Assembly: GCF_048263965.1 (NCBI RefSeq)
Contig: NZ_JBLXDO010000003.1
Span: forward strand, 62,001-126,000
Direction: 5' to 3'
From: Ferrimonas sp048263965
Lineage (GTDB): Bacteria; Pseudomonadota; Gammaproteobacteria; Enterobacterales; Shewanellaceae
Length of the DNA stretch: 64,000 nucleotides
The notes below the pieces were generated by a model. It was not told the origin of the DNA. It saw nothing but the letters and a program-made list of their open reading frames with translations, and searched no databases. This document shows positions 8,487 to 17,344 of this stretch, in pieces. The position numbers were made by a program, and so were the translations under genes. How positions within the stretch are numbered: the first letter of the stretch is position 1; the number at the start of each line of letters is the position of its first letter.

Positions 8487-9071
8487 TTAAGGTTGGGCCT
8501 GAACGCAAGTCAGTGGCTCGACGCCATAGCCCCACACCAGGCTTGCCTCGCCGTGATGTTCCCAGTAGCTCTCGTTCTGCCCCTGATAACGACTGCCACT
8601 GGCAGCCGGCTGCTGGAACATCAGGCTGCTCTGCTGGCGAAAGCGCACCTGGGCCGTAGGAATCAGGCTGGGATAAAAAGAGACAGACAGGGACTCACTT
8701 CCCCCACCACAGAGAAAGTCCGCACTGGCTGAAACAGGCAGCAATTGATACTGGGCTTGCAGCTCACTGATTCGGGTGCGGTAACTCTCCCTGACACAGC
8801 CTTGAGGATCGCCGCTTTTCCAGCACTGATTGCGCCCCTTTATCCAACCCCGTTGATACGCCGGCAAAATGTCAGACTCCTTTGACTCAGCCACTGCAGC
8901 GGCATACGCCCGGTCCAGCTGAGTATCCAGCTGTGCCAGCTCTGGTGTCTGACAAATCAGTGTCTCTATGCCGGAGAGCCCGGCGGCGTCACAGGAGAAA
9001 CTGGGTGAGGAAGGGGCAGCACTGCAGGCGCACAAGGCCAGACAGAAAGAGGAGGTCAGCAGGTGTCTCAT
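8487..9071 (-). CDS. Lipoprotein with LprI-like and MliC-like lysozyme-inhibitor domains
   Basis: A 194-residue protein with a signal peptide and a probable lipobox L-C-A-C (Cys16). The first domain (about 27-108) is LprI/DUF1311-like, with paired cysteines at 27, 40, 83 and 92 and the segment LPAYQRGWIKGRNQCW. The second domain (about 117-190) is MliC-like: DFLCGGGSESLSVSFYP, then SRYQGQNESYW and GEASLVWGYG, closed by Cys189. Both families are linked to lysozyme inhibition at the envelope, so a role in protection from host or predator lysozyme is inferred. The two domains usually occur separately. The N-terminal Cys-rich segment makes Cys14 an alternative lipid site. Confidence 0.8.
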   Translation of the reverse strand: MRHLLTSSFCLALCACSAAPSSPSFSCDAAGLSGIETLICQTPELAQLDTQLDRAYAAAVAESKESDILPAYQRGWIKGRNQCWKSGDPQGCVRESYRTRISELQAQYQLLPVSASADFLCGGGSESLSVSFYPSLIPTAQVRFRQQSSLMFQQPAASGSRYQGQNESYWEHHGEASLVWGYGVEPLTCVQAQP

Positions 9072-9092
9072 AGAACCTGGGATACAAAATGA

Positions 9093-9128
9093 AGGAGTGC
9101 TCTAAGCCTACCACAGAGAGGCACTCCT
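9093..9128 (-). terminator. Terminator-like hairpin after small barrel gene
   Basis: AGGAGTGC at 9093-9100 pairs with GCACTCCT at 9121-9128 across a 20-base loop that can fold further. On the minus strand it is followed by TCATTTTG, so it is only moderately U-rich. Confidence 0.5.
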
Positions 9129-9136
9129 CCTTGTCA

Positions 9137-9676
9137 TCAGAAGCGGTAGCTGAGGTTGTAACCGAAGCTGACCAGCTCGGTGTCACTGCCAAGTTTTCTG
9201 TAACTGGCGCTGACCCCGAGGCCCAGCCCCATGTCAAACTGGTAGCGCCAACCCAGGGTCATGCCCCCACCCAAGCCGCTGTCGTCCCACAGCCTGCGCC
9301 CTTCAGAGGTTTCTACATCGTAATCATACTGAATCGCCCTGAGGGTGGCATAGAGGGAGTTGCGCTGACTCACCCAGGCGGTGCCCCGCGCCGTCAGTTC
9401 CCAGGCCGAATAGTTAAAACTGCCATCATCGATGCCCACCAGCAGTTCGACGTCCATGCCATCTCCGGCAAGATAGTCGATGCCCAGGGCAAAGTTCTCA
9501 TTCAACAGGTATTCGTAGCCAATGTACCCCTGAAAGGCCAGCTCCTCGTCCGGAGACTCTCCGCGAAGCTCCTGAATTCTGGCAAACTCCCCTTGTACTT
9601 CAAACTGATGGCTTGGCTCTGCCGCCTGTACCCAGAGTGGGCAACTCAACAACACTGCAGCGACAAGGTGCTTCAT
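9137..9676 (-). CDS. Small outer-membrane beta-barrel protein
   Basis: The 179-residue product has a signal peptide (about residues 1-18, W-V-Q-A cut) and about eight predicted beta strands with alternating aromatic residues. It ends in SYRF, a C-terminal phenylalanine as in OmpA/OmpW-sized barrels. The frame opens at 9682, but AAGGAA sits directly against that ATG; ATG 9676 has proper spacing and gives MKHLVAAVLL, so it is preferred. The family (OprF-like, YfaZ-like or another) cannot be decided by eye. It is divergent from a second small barrel gene at 9924 and may share control with it through the 247-base gap. Confidence 0.75.
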   Translation of the reverse strand: MKHLVAAVLLSCPLWVQAAEPSHQFEVQGEFARIQELRGESPDEELAFQGYIGYEYLLNENFALGIDYLAGDGMDVELLVGIDDGSFNYSAWELTARGTAWVSQRNSLYATLRAIQYDYDVETSEGRRLWDDSGLGGGMTLGWRYQFDMGLGLGVSASYRKLGSDTELVSFGYNLSYRF

Positions 9677-9923
9677 ATCCATTTCCTTTTCTTGTTGATG
9701 TCAGTCTCTGTCGTCCGAAATTGCTACTGCCCGAACAACAAGCCCCATGAATACACCCGCGACTCGATTGCCTCAATGAGTTCTTTGATCAACAGCCAAA
9801 AGAAAAGTCAGGATCACGAACCTGACTCGATTCCCCATTTAAACCGGATTGAAAAACTGAAGTGTTTTAGGGAGAGAGTTTGGTCTAGAGTAAAAAAGTC
9901 CCTGAAGGAACAGGAGAACTCCC

Positions 9924-10529
9924 TTGAACAAGCCATCACTTATCACCCTGCTGGTACTAACCTCGACGCCAGCGCACGCCGATTACTTTATCGCCCCCTT
10001 TGCCGGCTACAGCTTTGGTACCAGCGACATCGAACTCAGCCGCAGTGACAACGCCGACGAATTCGATCTGGGCATCGATGAAGCCGGCCATGGCGGCATC
10101 ATGCTGGGCACTCAAGTGGATGACACCGGCACCCTGTTCCTGCTGTACAGCCACCAGTCCACCCGGTTCAGCCAGTTGGTGCCCGGCCAGGGAACCGATG
10201 ACCAGCTTGAGGTGGATTATCTGCACCTGGGCGGCAGCCGCTACTATCCCCTGAACGACTTCAGTCCCTATGTCACCGGCAGCCTGGGTCTGACCCAGTT
10301 TCGTCCCAAATCCGGCTCCAACGACACCCGCTTCTCACTGGGTATCGGGACCGGCCTGGAGTACCGATTGACGCCGACCCTGGCCCTGTTTGCCGAACTG
10401 CGGGGAATGGCCACCTTTACCGACTCCAGCGGCAGCCTGATCTGTCAGGATGAGGGGTGCGTGTGGCGGGTAAAGACCGATCTCTGGTGGCAGGGCCAGG
10501 CCAACATCGGCCTCAGCCTGTCATTCTGA
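9924..10529 (+). CDS. Small outer-membrane beta-barrel protein (TTG start)
   Basis: A 201-residue protein with a short signal peptide (about 1-19, A-H-A cut) followed by DYFIAPFAGYSFG and repeated amphipathic strands. It ends in LSLSF, typical of an eight-stranded barrel with C-terminal Phe. The start is TTG with CAGGAG seven bases upstream; no ATG in frame gives a signal peptide. Cysteines near the C terminus (ICQDEGC) may form an external-loop disulfide. Substrate or role is unknown. The coding region overlaps the convergent hypothetical gene by nine bases. Confidence 0.75.
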   Translation: MNKPSLITLLVLTSTPAHADYFIAPFAGYSFGTSDIELSRSDNADEFDLGIDEAGHGGIMLGTQVDDTGTLFLLYSHQSTRFSQLVPGQGTDDQLEVDYLHLGGSRYYPLNDFSPYVTGSLGLTQFRPKSGSNDTRFSLGIGTGLEYRLTPTLALFAELRGMATFTDSSGSLICQDEGCVWRVKTDLWWQGQANIGLSLSF

Positions 10530-10868
10530 TGACACCCCCAGGCTCTGCGCCGCCTGCATCTTCAACCAAAACTGCTGCTGGCAGGGATTGGAGAAGCTCT
10601 TCTGATTGGGGCTGATGGCGAAACCTCTGTTGTTGAGCACTCGATAACTGATCCAGCACTCGGCACAGAGTTGATCAGCAGATTCCTGCTGCTCCTGTTC
10701 GCGGCGATACAGGAGCTCCACACCATTACTGAACCGGTACAGGCTCTCCTTGACCCTGACCTCGGCCAGCTCATCGCTATGATCAACCAAGCGGTCAATA
10801 GTATCCACCAGGCGCACCGGGCTGGCGCCCCCTTCGATGGCACTGATATAGGAAAAAAGTTGTTCCAT
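10521..10868 (-). CDS. Hypothetical protein
   Basis: A 115-residue soluble protein rich in Glu, Gln and Ser with three cysteines (CAECW and NPCQQQF). It has no signal peptide or membrane segment and I do not recognise a family. The start at 10868 has a GAGGGG site. It overlaps the 3' end of the convergent barrel gene by nine bases. The composition and codon use resemble neighbouring genes, so it is probably real rather than a shadow, but the evidence is limited to length, ribosome site and coding character. Confidence 0.55.
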   Translation of the reverse strand: MEQLFSYISAIEGGASPVRLVDTIDRLVDHSDELAEVRVKESLYRFSNGVELLYRREQEQQESADQLCAECWISYRVLNNRGFAISPNQKSFSNPCQQQFWLKMQAAQSLGVSSE

Positions 10869-10957
10869 AGACCCCTCTTCGCAGCAGAGAAACAGGAGCA
10901 GTCTAGAAACTTCAGGCTGAATTACAACCCATAAACTCTGGGGTTATCTTTCTGATA

Positions 10958-10994
10958 GATAAAGAAAAGCGCCAAAGATCTCACTTTGGCGCTT
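10958..10994 (-). terminator. Terminator of the valine/isoleucine operon
   Basis: An 11-bp perfect stem (10967-10977 with 10984-10994, AAGCGCCAAAG) is followed on the minus strand by TTTCTTTATC. It lies 20 bases after the stop of the last gene of the operon. Confidence 0.85.
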
Positions 10995-11013
10995 GAACTC
11001 GGAACAGCAAAGA

Positions 11014-11775
11014 TCAGAGACGAATGCCGCCATCCACCTCGATGCAGCGCCCGGAGAAGTAATCATTGGCCACAATAAACTCCACCGCATGAGCCACCTC
11101 CTCTGCCAGCCCCAGGCGCCGGACAGGCACCATGTCCACCAGGCGCTGCAGCGCTTCCGGTTTCATGGCGTCGGTCATCTCGGTCTTGATCACTCCAGGC
11201 GCCACCACACCGGTGCGGATGCCGTAACGGGACAGCTCCCGAGACCAGCCCACGGCCATGGTGGCCACCGCCGCCTTGGAGGCGGAATAGTTGGTCTGGC
11301 CGATGTTGCCCGCCTTGGCCAGGGAGGAGATATTGATGATCACCCCGCGACTGCCGGTCTCCACCATCACTGCCGCCGCCTCACGGCCACAGAGGAAGGT
11401 ACCGGTGAGGTTCACGTCAATCACCCGCTGGAACTGTTCCAGACTCATCTTGGCGGACACCTGACCGTCGCGGGCCTTGATCAGCATGCCGTCCATCAAA
11501 ATGCCCGCATTGTTGACCAGCACATCCAGGGCACCAAAATCAGCTTTGATGGCGGCAAAGGTCTGCTCCACCTGGGCTTCATCGGTGATGTTCACCTGAT
11601 AGCCCTTGGCGTCCATCCCCTTGGCGGCCAACTCCTGGCAGGTCTGGTCCAGGATCTGGGCCTGGATATCCAGCAGCACCAGCTTGGCCCCCTGGCTGCC
11701 AAGGCGTTCGGCCATGGCCAGACCCAGCCCACGGGCACCGCCGGTGATCACCACTACCTTGTCTTTGAGTTCCAT
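11014..11775 (-). CDS. SDR-family 3-hydroxyacyl-CoA dehydrogenase/ketoacyl reductase-like
   Basis: The 253-residue product is a complete classical short-chain dehydrogenase: cofactor motif TGGARGLG (11-18), N-N-A-G at 88-91, catalytic Ser150/151, Tyr163 and Lys167 (YSASK). It is the last gene of the minus-strand branched-chain acid operon, three bases after mmsB. In the matching Shewanella operon an SDR takes the same place. The likely job is oxidation of 2-methyl-3-hydroxybutyryl-CoA in isoleucine breakdown, or of a related 3-hydroxyacyl-CoA. FabG-like acyl-ACP reduction is the alternative. Position and intact catalysis support the catabolic role; substrate is inferred. Confidence 0.85.
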   Translation of the reverse strand: MELKDKVVVITGGARGLGLAMAERLGSQGAKLVLLDIQAQILDQTCQELAAKGMDAKGYQVNITDEAQVEQTFAAIKADFGALDVLVNNAGILMDGMLIKARDGQVSAKMSLEQFQRVIDVNLTGTFLCGREAAAVMVETGSRGVIINISSLAKAGNIGQTNYSASKAAVATMAVGWSRELSRYGIRTGVVAPGVIKTEMTDAMKPEALQRLVDMVPVRRLGLAEEVAHAVEFIVANDYFSGRCIEVDGGIRL

Positions 11776-11778
11776 CTG

Positions 11779-12675
11779 TTACTTCCCTTGTTGATGTTCA
11801 AACTGTTCAAAGATGCTGGAGAAATCCCGACCGCCATTGCCCTTGGCGGCGTGCAGGCGGAACAAACTGGTGGCCAGAGACCCCATGGGAGTAGAACTGT
11901 GACTGTCGGTGGCGGTCTGCATCGCCAGGCCGAGATCCTTGCACATGAGATCCACCATAAAGCCGCCCTGGTAGCCGTTGCTGGAGGGCACATTGGCCAT
12001 CACATCCGGGCAGGGATTGTACTTCTCCAGGGTCCAGTTACCTCCGGAGCTCACCTTGATGATCTCCGACAGCACCTTGGGGTCCAGGCCGTTGTGAATG
12101 CCCAGCTGCAGCGCCTCACTGGTGCCGGCCATCAGCACCGCCAGCAGCATGTTGTTGCAGATCTTGGCCACCTGGCCGGCACCGGCGGCGCCGGCGTGGA
12201 AGATGTTGGCGCCCATGTTCTCCAGGATAGGGCGGGCCCGGCCAAAGCCGGCTTCGCTGCCCCCGCAGATGAAGGTCAGGGTGCCCGCTGCGGCACCCGC
12301 GGTGCCGCCGGAAACCGGGGCATCCACAAACTCGATGCCCCGCTTGGCAGCCGCCTCGGCCACCACCCGGGCACTCTCGGCATCGATGGTGGAGCTGTCA
12401 ATCAGCAGGGTGTCCTGAGAAACGGTCTGAATCAGGCCGTCCTCACCCAGATAGAGGCCACGCACATGCTTGCCGGCAGGCAGCATGGTGATCACCACCT
12501 CGGCACCGGCAGCGGCACCGCAGCTTGAGTTACAGGGGATGGCGCCCTGCTCGGCGATGGCGTGCACCGCATCGTGATTCAAGTCGAACACCCGGACCGT
12601 GTGGCCCGCTTTAACCAGGTTGAGGGCCATGGGGCCGCCCATGTTGCCCAGTCCGATAAAGGCGATGGTAGCCAT
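11779..12675 (-). CDS. mmsB: 3-hydroxyisobutyrate dehydrogenase
   Basis: A 298-residue protein with the N-terminal NAD motif GLGNMGGPMA, substrate-binding DAPVSGGTAGA, and the catalytic-lysine segment GAGQVAKICNN, all diagnostic of the beta-hydroxyacid dehydrogenase family. It oxidises 3-hydroxyisobutyrate to methylmalonate semialdehyde in valine degradation, which MmsA encoded four genes upstream then uses. The ATG at 12675 has a GGAG site. It lies two bases after the hydrolase gene that makes its substrate and three bases before the SDR gene. Length is normal for the family. Confidence 0.95.
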   Translation of the reverse strand: MATIAFIGLGNMGGPMALNLVKAGHTVRVFDLNHDAVHAIAEQGAIPCNSSCGAAAGAEVVITMLPAGKHVRGLYLGEDGLIQTVSQDTLLIDSSTIDAESARVVAEAAAKRGIEFVDAPVSGGTAGAAAGTLTFICGGSEAGFGRARPILENMGANIFHAGAAGAGQVAKICNNMLLAVLMAGTSEALQLGIHNGLDPKVLSEIIKVSSGGNWTLEKYNPCPDVMANVPSSNGYQGGFMVDLMCKDLGLAMQTATDSHSSTPMGSLATSLFRLHAAKGNGGRDFSSIFEQFEHQQGK

Positions 12676-12677
12676 AA

Positions 12678-13793
12678 CTACTCCTTGTTCCAGTTGCTCA
12701 ATGGGTGCTCGCCCCAGGGGGGCGTCACCATGGCGTCAATGTGGGCCGCCGGTACCTCGGCAGCGCTGGTAAAGCGCCAGCTGGGCTGGCGATCCTTGTC
12801 AATCAGCAGGGCTCGTACCCCTTCGACAAAGTCGCCCATCTCGGCGCAGCGCACCGACAATACCAGCTCATGCTCAAACACCTGCTCCAGGGTCATATCC
12901 GCCCCCTGAGTCAGCTGGTGCCAAATCAGATGCATGGTGATGGGACTGCCTGTGGCAAAGGTTTTTACCGCCCTGTCGAGCCACTTTTCGTCACTCTCAA
13001 AGCCGCTCAGCCGCTCCACCACACTCTGCAGCTGATCACCGGCCATCAGATCATCGATATCTTTCTGGCGCGCCGATAACACGCTGGCCGGCAAGGCAGC
13101 TTCATCCTGCTGCTGATAGCCGCCGAGCAGGTCATCGATCAGTGCCTTGGCATCGTGGTTGTGCCACTCCAGGTGACACAGGTCAGTGAGCAGTTGCTTA
13201 CGGCGGAAGTCCGCCACGGCAAAGTCCGCCAGCCCCACATAACGGGCGTCCAGGCCATTCATCTGGTAACCGGTCAGCCCCAGGAAACGGCCGCAGTGAC
13301 CGGGCATCCGGTTGAGAAACCAGGTGCCGCCCACGTCAGGATAGAGGCCGATGGTGATCTCCGGCATGGCGATGCGGGAACTCTCGGTGACGATGCGGTG
13401 GCTGGCACCGGCCATCAGGCCCAGACCGCCGCCCATGACGATGCCGCCTCCCCAGAGAAGGATAGGCTTGTCATAAACATGGATCAGATGGTCGAGACGA
13501 TACTCCCGGGTAAAAAAGGCTTCCACCTCGGGCACCCGCTGACCCGGGTGGGCCACGCAGGCGTCGTACATGGCGCGGATATCCCCGCCGGCACAAAACG
13601 CCTTGTCCCCGGCGCCATCGAGGATGACGCACTTGATCTCCTCCCGCTGCTGCCAGTCGAGCAGGGTCGCGTAGAGGCGATCCACCATCTCCAGGGAGAG
13701 GGCGTTGAGTGAGCGCTCACTGTTTAGGGTCAGGTGGCCAATCAGGGCGCCGCCGGCGCCCTGATGCTCCTGGATTCGAACCAGCTCACTCAT
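12678..13793 (-). CDS. 3-hydroxyisobutyryl-CoA hydrolase
   Basis: A 371-residue crotonase-superfamily protein, longer than enoyl-CoA hydratases, as is usual for HIBYL-CoA hydrolases. Motifs include the oxyanion hole GAGDKAFCAGGDIRAMYD and LLWGGGIVMGGGLGLM, plus PEITIGLYPDVGGT. It releases 3-hydroxyisobutyrate from its CoA ester in valine degradation. The frame extends five codons further to a GTG at 13808, but ATG 13793 has a GGAAG site and overlaps the upstream stop as TGATG, so it is chosen. It sits between the enoyl-CoA hydratase and mmsB genes, in pathway order. Confidence 0.93.
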   Translation of the reverse strand: MSELVRIQEHQGAGGALIGHLTLNSERSLNALSLEMVDRLYATLLDWQQREEIKCVILDGAGDKAFCAGGDIRAMYDACVAHPGQRVPEVEAFFTREYRLDHLIHVYDKPILLWGGGIVMGGGLGLMAGASHRIVTESSRIAMPEITIGLYPDVGGTWFLNRMPGHCGRFLGLTGYQMNGLDARYVGLADFAVADFRRKQLLTDLCHLEWHNHDAKALIDDLLGGYQQQDEAALPASVLSARQKDIDDLMAGDQLQSVVERLSGFESDEKWLDRAVKTFATGSPITMHLIWHQLTQGADMTLEQVFEHELVLSVRCAEMGDFVEGVRALLIDKDRQPSWRFTSAAEVPAAHIDAMVTPPWGEHPLSNWNKE

Positions 13794-14566
13794 CAGCAGT
13801 TCTTCCACTCGGGGGCACGCTTCTCAAGGAAGGCGTTCACCCCTTCGGCCTGATCTTCGCTGTCAAACAGGTCCAGGAACAGCTCCCGCTCCATCACCAG
13901 AGCCTGGCTGCGGGGCATGCTGCGCCCACTTTGCACCAGGGTCTTGCAGGCAGAGACCGCCACCGGGCTCTGCTTGCCCACCTTCTCCGCCAGAGTCAGG
14001 GCCGTGTCCAGGGCACACCCCGTATCCACCACCTCCTCCACCAGGCCGATGGAGAGGGCGCGATCCGCCTTGATGCGTTCGCCGCAGAGGATCATCCGCT
14101 TGGCCCAGCCCTCACCCACCAGAGCGGTGAGGTTCTGGGTTCCGCCGGCGCAGGGCAGCAGTCCCACTGTGGCTTCTGGCAGGGCCATCTGCGCCTGGGA
14201 TTCTGCGATGCGAATGTCGCAAGCCAGCGCCACCTCCAGACCACCGCCCATGGCGTAGCCGTTGATGGCGGCGATGGAGACGCCGCGGAAGGCGGACAGG
14301 GCCTCAAAGGCACGGCCAAAGGCGCGGGCCATATCGGCGGCCACGCCCTTGTCACCCTCGGCAAACAATTTGAGATCGGCACCGGCGGAGAAGAACTTGT
14401 CCCCCTCTCCGGTGAGCACCAGGGCGTAGATATCGCGGTCGGTGTTCAGCTCGCCCACCAGTTGCTGCAATTCACCCAGGCTCTGCTGGGTCCAGGTGTT
14501 GGCGGGCGGATTGTTGATGGTCACCAGGACGGTGTGGCCCCGGCGCTCCAGTTTGAGAAATTCCAT
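13793..14566 (-). CDS. Enoyl-CoA hydratase/isomerase family protein
   Basis: A crotonase-fold protein of 257 residues with both active-site regions: GEGDKFFSAGADLKLF and INGYAMGGGLEVALACD, followed by PEATVGLLPCAGGTQ. In this operon it should hydrate methacrylyl-CoA (valine) and tiglyl-CoA (isoleucine). Two starts are possible: ATG 14572 has AAGGAG only two bases away, while ATG 14566 has eight, so 14566 is preferred. The stop overlaps the start of the hydrolase gene. It is one of two enoyl-CoA hydratases in the window; the other, LiuC, serves leucine. Confidence 0.9.
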   Translation of the reverse strand: MEFLKLERRGHTVLVTINNPPANTWTQQSLGELQQLVGELNTDRDIYALVLTGEGDKFFSAGADLKLFAEGDKGVAADMARAFGRAFEALSAFRGVSIAAINGYAMGGGLEVALACDIRIAESQAQMALPEATVGLLPCAGGTQNLTALVGEGWAKRMILCGERIKADRALSIGLVEEVVDTGCALDTALTLAEKVGKQSPVAVSACKTLVQSGRSMPRSQALVMERELFLDLFDSEDQAEGVNAFLEKRAPEWKNC

Positions 14567-14590
14567 CTTCATGGCTCCTTGTGAGCGTGA

Positions 14591-15748
14591 TTATTCGATT
14601 TGGCCAGCATTCTCATCCAGCAGACGACGGGCAACGATGAGGCGCATGATCTCGTTGGTGCCCTCCAGGATCTGGTGCACCCGCACATCGCGCACATGGC
14701 GCTCCAGTGGATACTCCTGGATATAGCCATAGCCGCCGTGGATCTGCAGCGCTTCATTGCAGACGGTAAAGCCCACGTCGGTGGCAAACCGCTTAGCCAT
14801 GGCGCAGTAGGCGGTCTTTTCCGGATCGTTGCTGTCCAGTTTGAACGCCGCCAGGCGCACCATCTGCCGGGCGGCCACCAGCTCAGTGGCCATGTCCGCC
14901 AGTTTGAACTGCAGGCCCTGGAAGGCCGCCAGAGGCTTGCCGAACTGCTTACGCTCCGCCATATACTGCTGAGCCCGTTCCAGGGCCGCCTGGGCGGTGC
15001 CCAGGGAGCAGGCGGCGATGTTGATGCGGCCGCCATCCAGCCCCTTCATGGCGAAGGTAAAGCCCTGGCCCTCCTCCCCCAGCAGGTTCTCCGCCGGCAC
15101 CCGCACATTGTCGAAGGTCACCAGGCGGGTGGGCTGGGCGTTCCAGCCCATCTTCTCCTCCGCCTTACCATAGACGATCCCCTCGGCATCGGCAGGCACG
15201 GCGATGGCGCTGATCCCCTTGGGGCCCTCGGCGCCGGTGCGACACATCACCACCAAAAGCTCGGTGCTGCCGGCACCGGAGATGAACATCTTGGAGCCAT
15301 TAATCACATAATGATCACCGTCCCGTTCCGCCTTGGTGCGCAGGGAGGCGGCGTCACTGCCGGCCCCAGGCTCGGTCAGGCAGTAGGACGCCAGTTTCTC
15401 ACCGGTCACCAACTGAGGGCACCAGGCATCCTTCAGGGCCTGGGTGCCCCAGGAGGCCACCATCCAGGTGGCCATATTGTGGATGGTGATCATGGCGGTG
15501 GTGGCGGTGCACCCCTTGGAGAGCGCCTCGAAGATCAGCGCCGAGTCCAGGCGGGACAACCCCATGCCCCCAGCCTCTTCCGGGGTGTAGAGGCTGCAGA
15601 AGCCCAGTTCACCGGCGCGCTGAATCACATCCTTGGGGAAGTGGTGGTCTTTGTCCCACTGCCCGGCATAGGGAGCCAGCTCCGCCTCGGCGAACTGCTT
15701 GGCCACCTCGATAAAGGCCTGCTGGTCTTCAGTCAGGTTGAAGTTCAT
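14591..15748 (-). CDS. Acyl-CoA dehydrogenase (isobutyryl/2-methylbutyryl-CoA type)
   Basis: A 385-residue flavoprotein with the family signatures YCLTEPGAGSDAASL (FAD/substrate region), GGRINIAACSLG and the C-terminal QIHGGYGYIQEYPLERHVRDV followed by ILEGTNEIMR, which carries the catalytic glutamate region. It oxidises branched acyl-CoA from valine and isoleucine to the 2-enoyl-CoA and passes electrons to ETF, whose genes (etfBA) lie at 54-55.7 kb and carry a related operator. The start at 15748 has a GGGAG site. It lies between mmsA and the hydratase gene in one operon. Confidence 0.93.
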   Translation of the reverse strand: MNFNLTEDQQAFIEVAKQFAEAELAPYAGQWDKDHHFPKDVIQRAGELGFCSLYTPEEAGGMGLSRLDSALIFEALSKGCTATTAMITIHNMATWMVASWGTQALKDAWCPQLVTGEKLASYCLTEPGAGSDAASLRTKAERDGDHYVINGSKMFISGAGSTELLVVMCRTGAEGPKGISAIAVPADAEGIVYGKAEEKMGWNAQPTRLVTFDNVRVPAENLLGEEGQGFTFAMKGLDGGRINIAACSLGTAQAALERAQQYMAERKQFGKPLAAFQGLQFKLADMATELVAARQMVRLAAFKLDSNDPEKTAYCAMAKRFATDVGFTVCNEALQIHGGYGYIQEYPLERHVRDVRVHQILEGTNEIMRLIVARRLLDENAGQIE

Positions 15749-15760
15749 ATCGGCTCCCTC

Positions 15761-17254
15761 TTACTTCAGCGCAATGGTCAGGTTCTGACCGGCGACGATG
15801 CCGGACTCTGGCCAGCGGGCGGTAATGGTCTTGGTCTCGGTGTAGAAACGCACCGCCTGCTTGCCATAGGCATGCAGGTCGCCGTAGAAGCTGTTCTTCC
15901 AGCCAGTAAAAGAGAAGAACGGCAGTGGCACTGGGATGGGCACATTGATCCCCACCTGGCCCACTTCGATCTCATGCTGATACTTACGCGCCGCGGCGCC
16001 GGAGTTGGTGAAGATGGATGTGCCGTTACCGAAAGGGTTGGCGTTGATCAGCGCAATGGCGTCGGCCAGGGTGTCCACTTCTGTGGTGCACAGCACAGGA
16101 CCGAAGATCTCCTCCTTGTAGATGCGCATCTGGGGAGTGACGCCGCTGAACAAGGTAGGCCCCACCCAGTTGCCGGACTCATGGCCCTCGACGGTGAAAT
16201 CGGACCCATCCAGCAGACAGTTGGCGCCTTCCTCCTTACCGGCCTGAATCAGCTCCAGCACCCGAGCCTTGGCGGCAGGGTTGATCAGCGGGCCATAGCC
16301 GGCCCCCTCGTCGTCCCACAGGCCCGGGCGCACCTTGGCCAGGGCCTCCTTCAGTTCGGGGATCCACTGTTTGGATTCGCCCACAAACACCGCCACGGAG
16401 ATCGCCATGCAGCGCTGACCGGCGGCGCCCACGGACGCCCCCACCAGCTGGTTAATCACGGTGTCCTTGTCCGCATCGGGCATCACCACCATGTGATTCT
16501 TGGCACCGGCGAAAGCCTGCACACGCTTGAGATGCTCAGTGCCGGTCTTGTAGATGTACTGACCCACAGGCACCGAGCCCACGAAGGAGATCGCCTTGAT
16601 GTCCGGGTGGGTGAGGATGCCGTCCACCACCTCTTTAGCGCCATGGACCACGTTCAGCAGCCCCTTGGGTGCACCGGCCTCTTCAAACAGCTCGGCCAGC
16701 AGCATGGGGGTCATGGGGTCCTGCTCTGAGGGCTTGAGTACGAAACCGTTGCCACAGGCGATGGCCATGGGGAACATCCACAGGGGGATCATCGCCGGGA
16801 AGTTGAAGGGGGTGATGCCAGCGCACACACCCAGAGGCTGAATGTAGCTGTAGGTGTCGATACCACGGGCCACGTTCTCCACGGTCTCGCCCATCATCAT
16901 GCTGGCAATGTTGGCCGCCTGCTCCGCCACCTCAATGCCACGCCATACATCCCCCTTGGCGTCGGCAAAGGTCTTACCGGTCTCCTGGGCCAGCACCTTG
17001 GCGATGCGGTCGTGATTCTCCTTCAGCAGGTGCTGATAGCGCAGCATCAACCGGGCACGATCGGACACCGGGGTCTCCCGCCACTGCTCCTGAGCCGCCT
17101 TGGCGCTGGCCACCGCCTGGTTCACTTCCGCTTCGGTAGCACAGTTCAGTTGGGCAATGGGGCCGTTATCGGCCGGGTTGGTCACCTGAATCTGCTGCTG
17201 ACCGCAGCCATCGGTGTATTCACCGCCGATCAGGTGCTTCACTTGTGTGGTCAT
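15761..17254 (-). CDS. mmsA: Methylmalonate-semialdehyde dehydrogenase (CoA-acylating)
   Basis: A 497-residue aldehyde dehydrogenase with catalytic cysteine in GAAGQRCMAISVAVF, nucleotide-binding SFVGSVPVGQYIY and the MmsA-type segments ITPFNFPAMIPLWMFP and INVPIPVPLPFFSFTGWK. It converts methylmalonate semialdehyde (valine) or malonate semialdehyde to propionyl- or acetyl-CoA with NAD and CoA. The ATG at 17254 has a GGGAG site. It is second in the operon after the thiolase; a 9-bp stem-loop (17276-17284 with 17312-17320) lies in the 90-base gap and may shape the transcript. Confidence 0.96.
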   Translation of the reverse strand: MTTQVKHLIGGEYTDGCGQQQIQVTNPADNGPIAQLNCATEAEVNQAVASAKAAQEQWRETPVSDRARLMLRYQHLLKENHDRIAKVLAQETGKTFADAKGDVWRGIEVAEQAANIASMMMGETVENVARGIDTYSYIQPLGVCAGITPFNFPAMIPLWMFPMAIACGNGFVLKPSEQDPMTPMLLAELFEEAGAPKGLLNVVHGAKEVVDGILTHPDIKAISFVGSVPVGQYIYKTGTEHLKRVQAFAGAKNHMVVMPDADKDTVINQLVGASVGAAGQRCMAISVAVFVGESKQWIPELKEALAKVRPGLWDDEGAGYGPLINPAAKARVLELIQAGKEEGANCLLDGSDFTVEGHESGNWVGPTLFSGVTPQMRIYKEEIFGPVLCTTEVDTLADAIALINANPFGNGTSIFTNSGAAARKYQHEIEVGQVGINVPIPVPLPFFSFTGWKNSFYGDLHAYGKQAVRFYTETKTITARWPESGIVAGQNLTIALK

Positions 17255-17275
17255 TGTTGCTTCTCCCGTTGATGG

Positions 17276-17320
17276 GGCCGTCCGCGTTTGGTGTGGAATA
17301 GTTGTCAGCGTCGGACGGCC
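17276..17320 (-). other. Intercistronic stem-loop between thiolase and mmsA genes
   Basis: GGCCGTCCG at 17276-17284 pairs perfectly with CGGACGGCC at 17312-17320 around a 27-base loop. There is no T-run, so this looks like an RNA-processing or stability element within the operon rather than a terminator. Confidence 0.45.
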
Positions 17321-17344
17321 GGTCCTTGTCTGTTATCGCGAAAA

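Noticed and set aside
14600..16729. 709-codon plus-strand frame across the acyl-CoA dehydrogenase and mmsA
   Set aside because: Antisense of conserved genes with full family motifs; no ribosome site and low-complexity composition.
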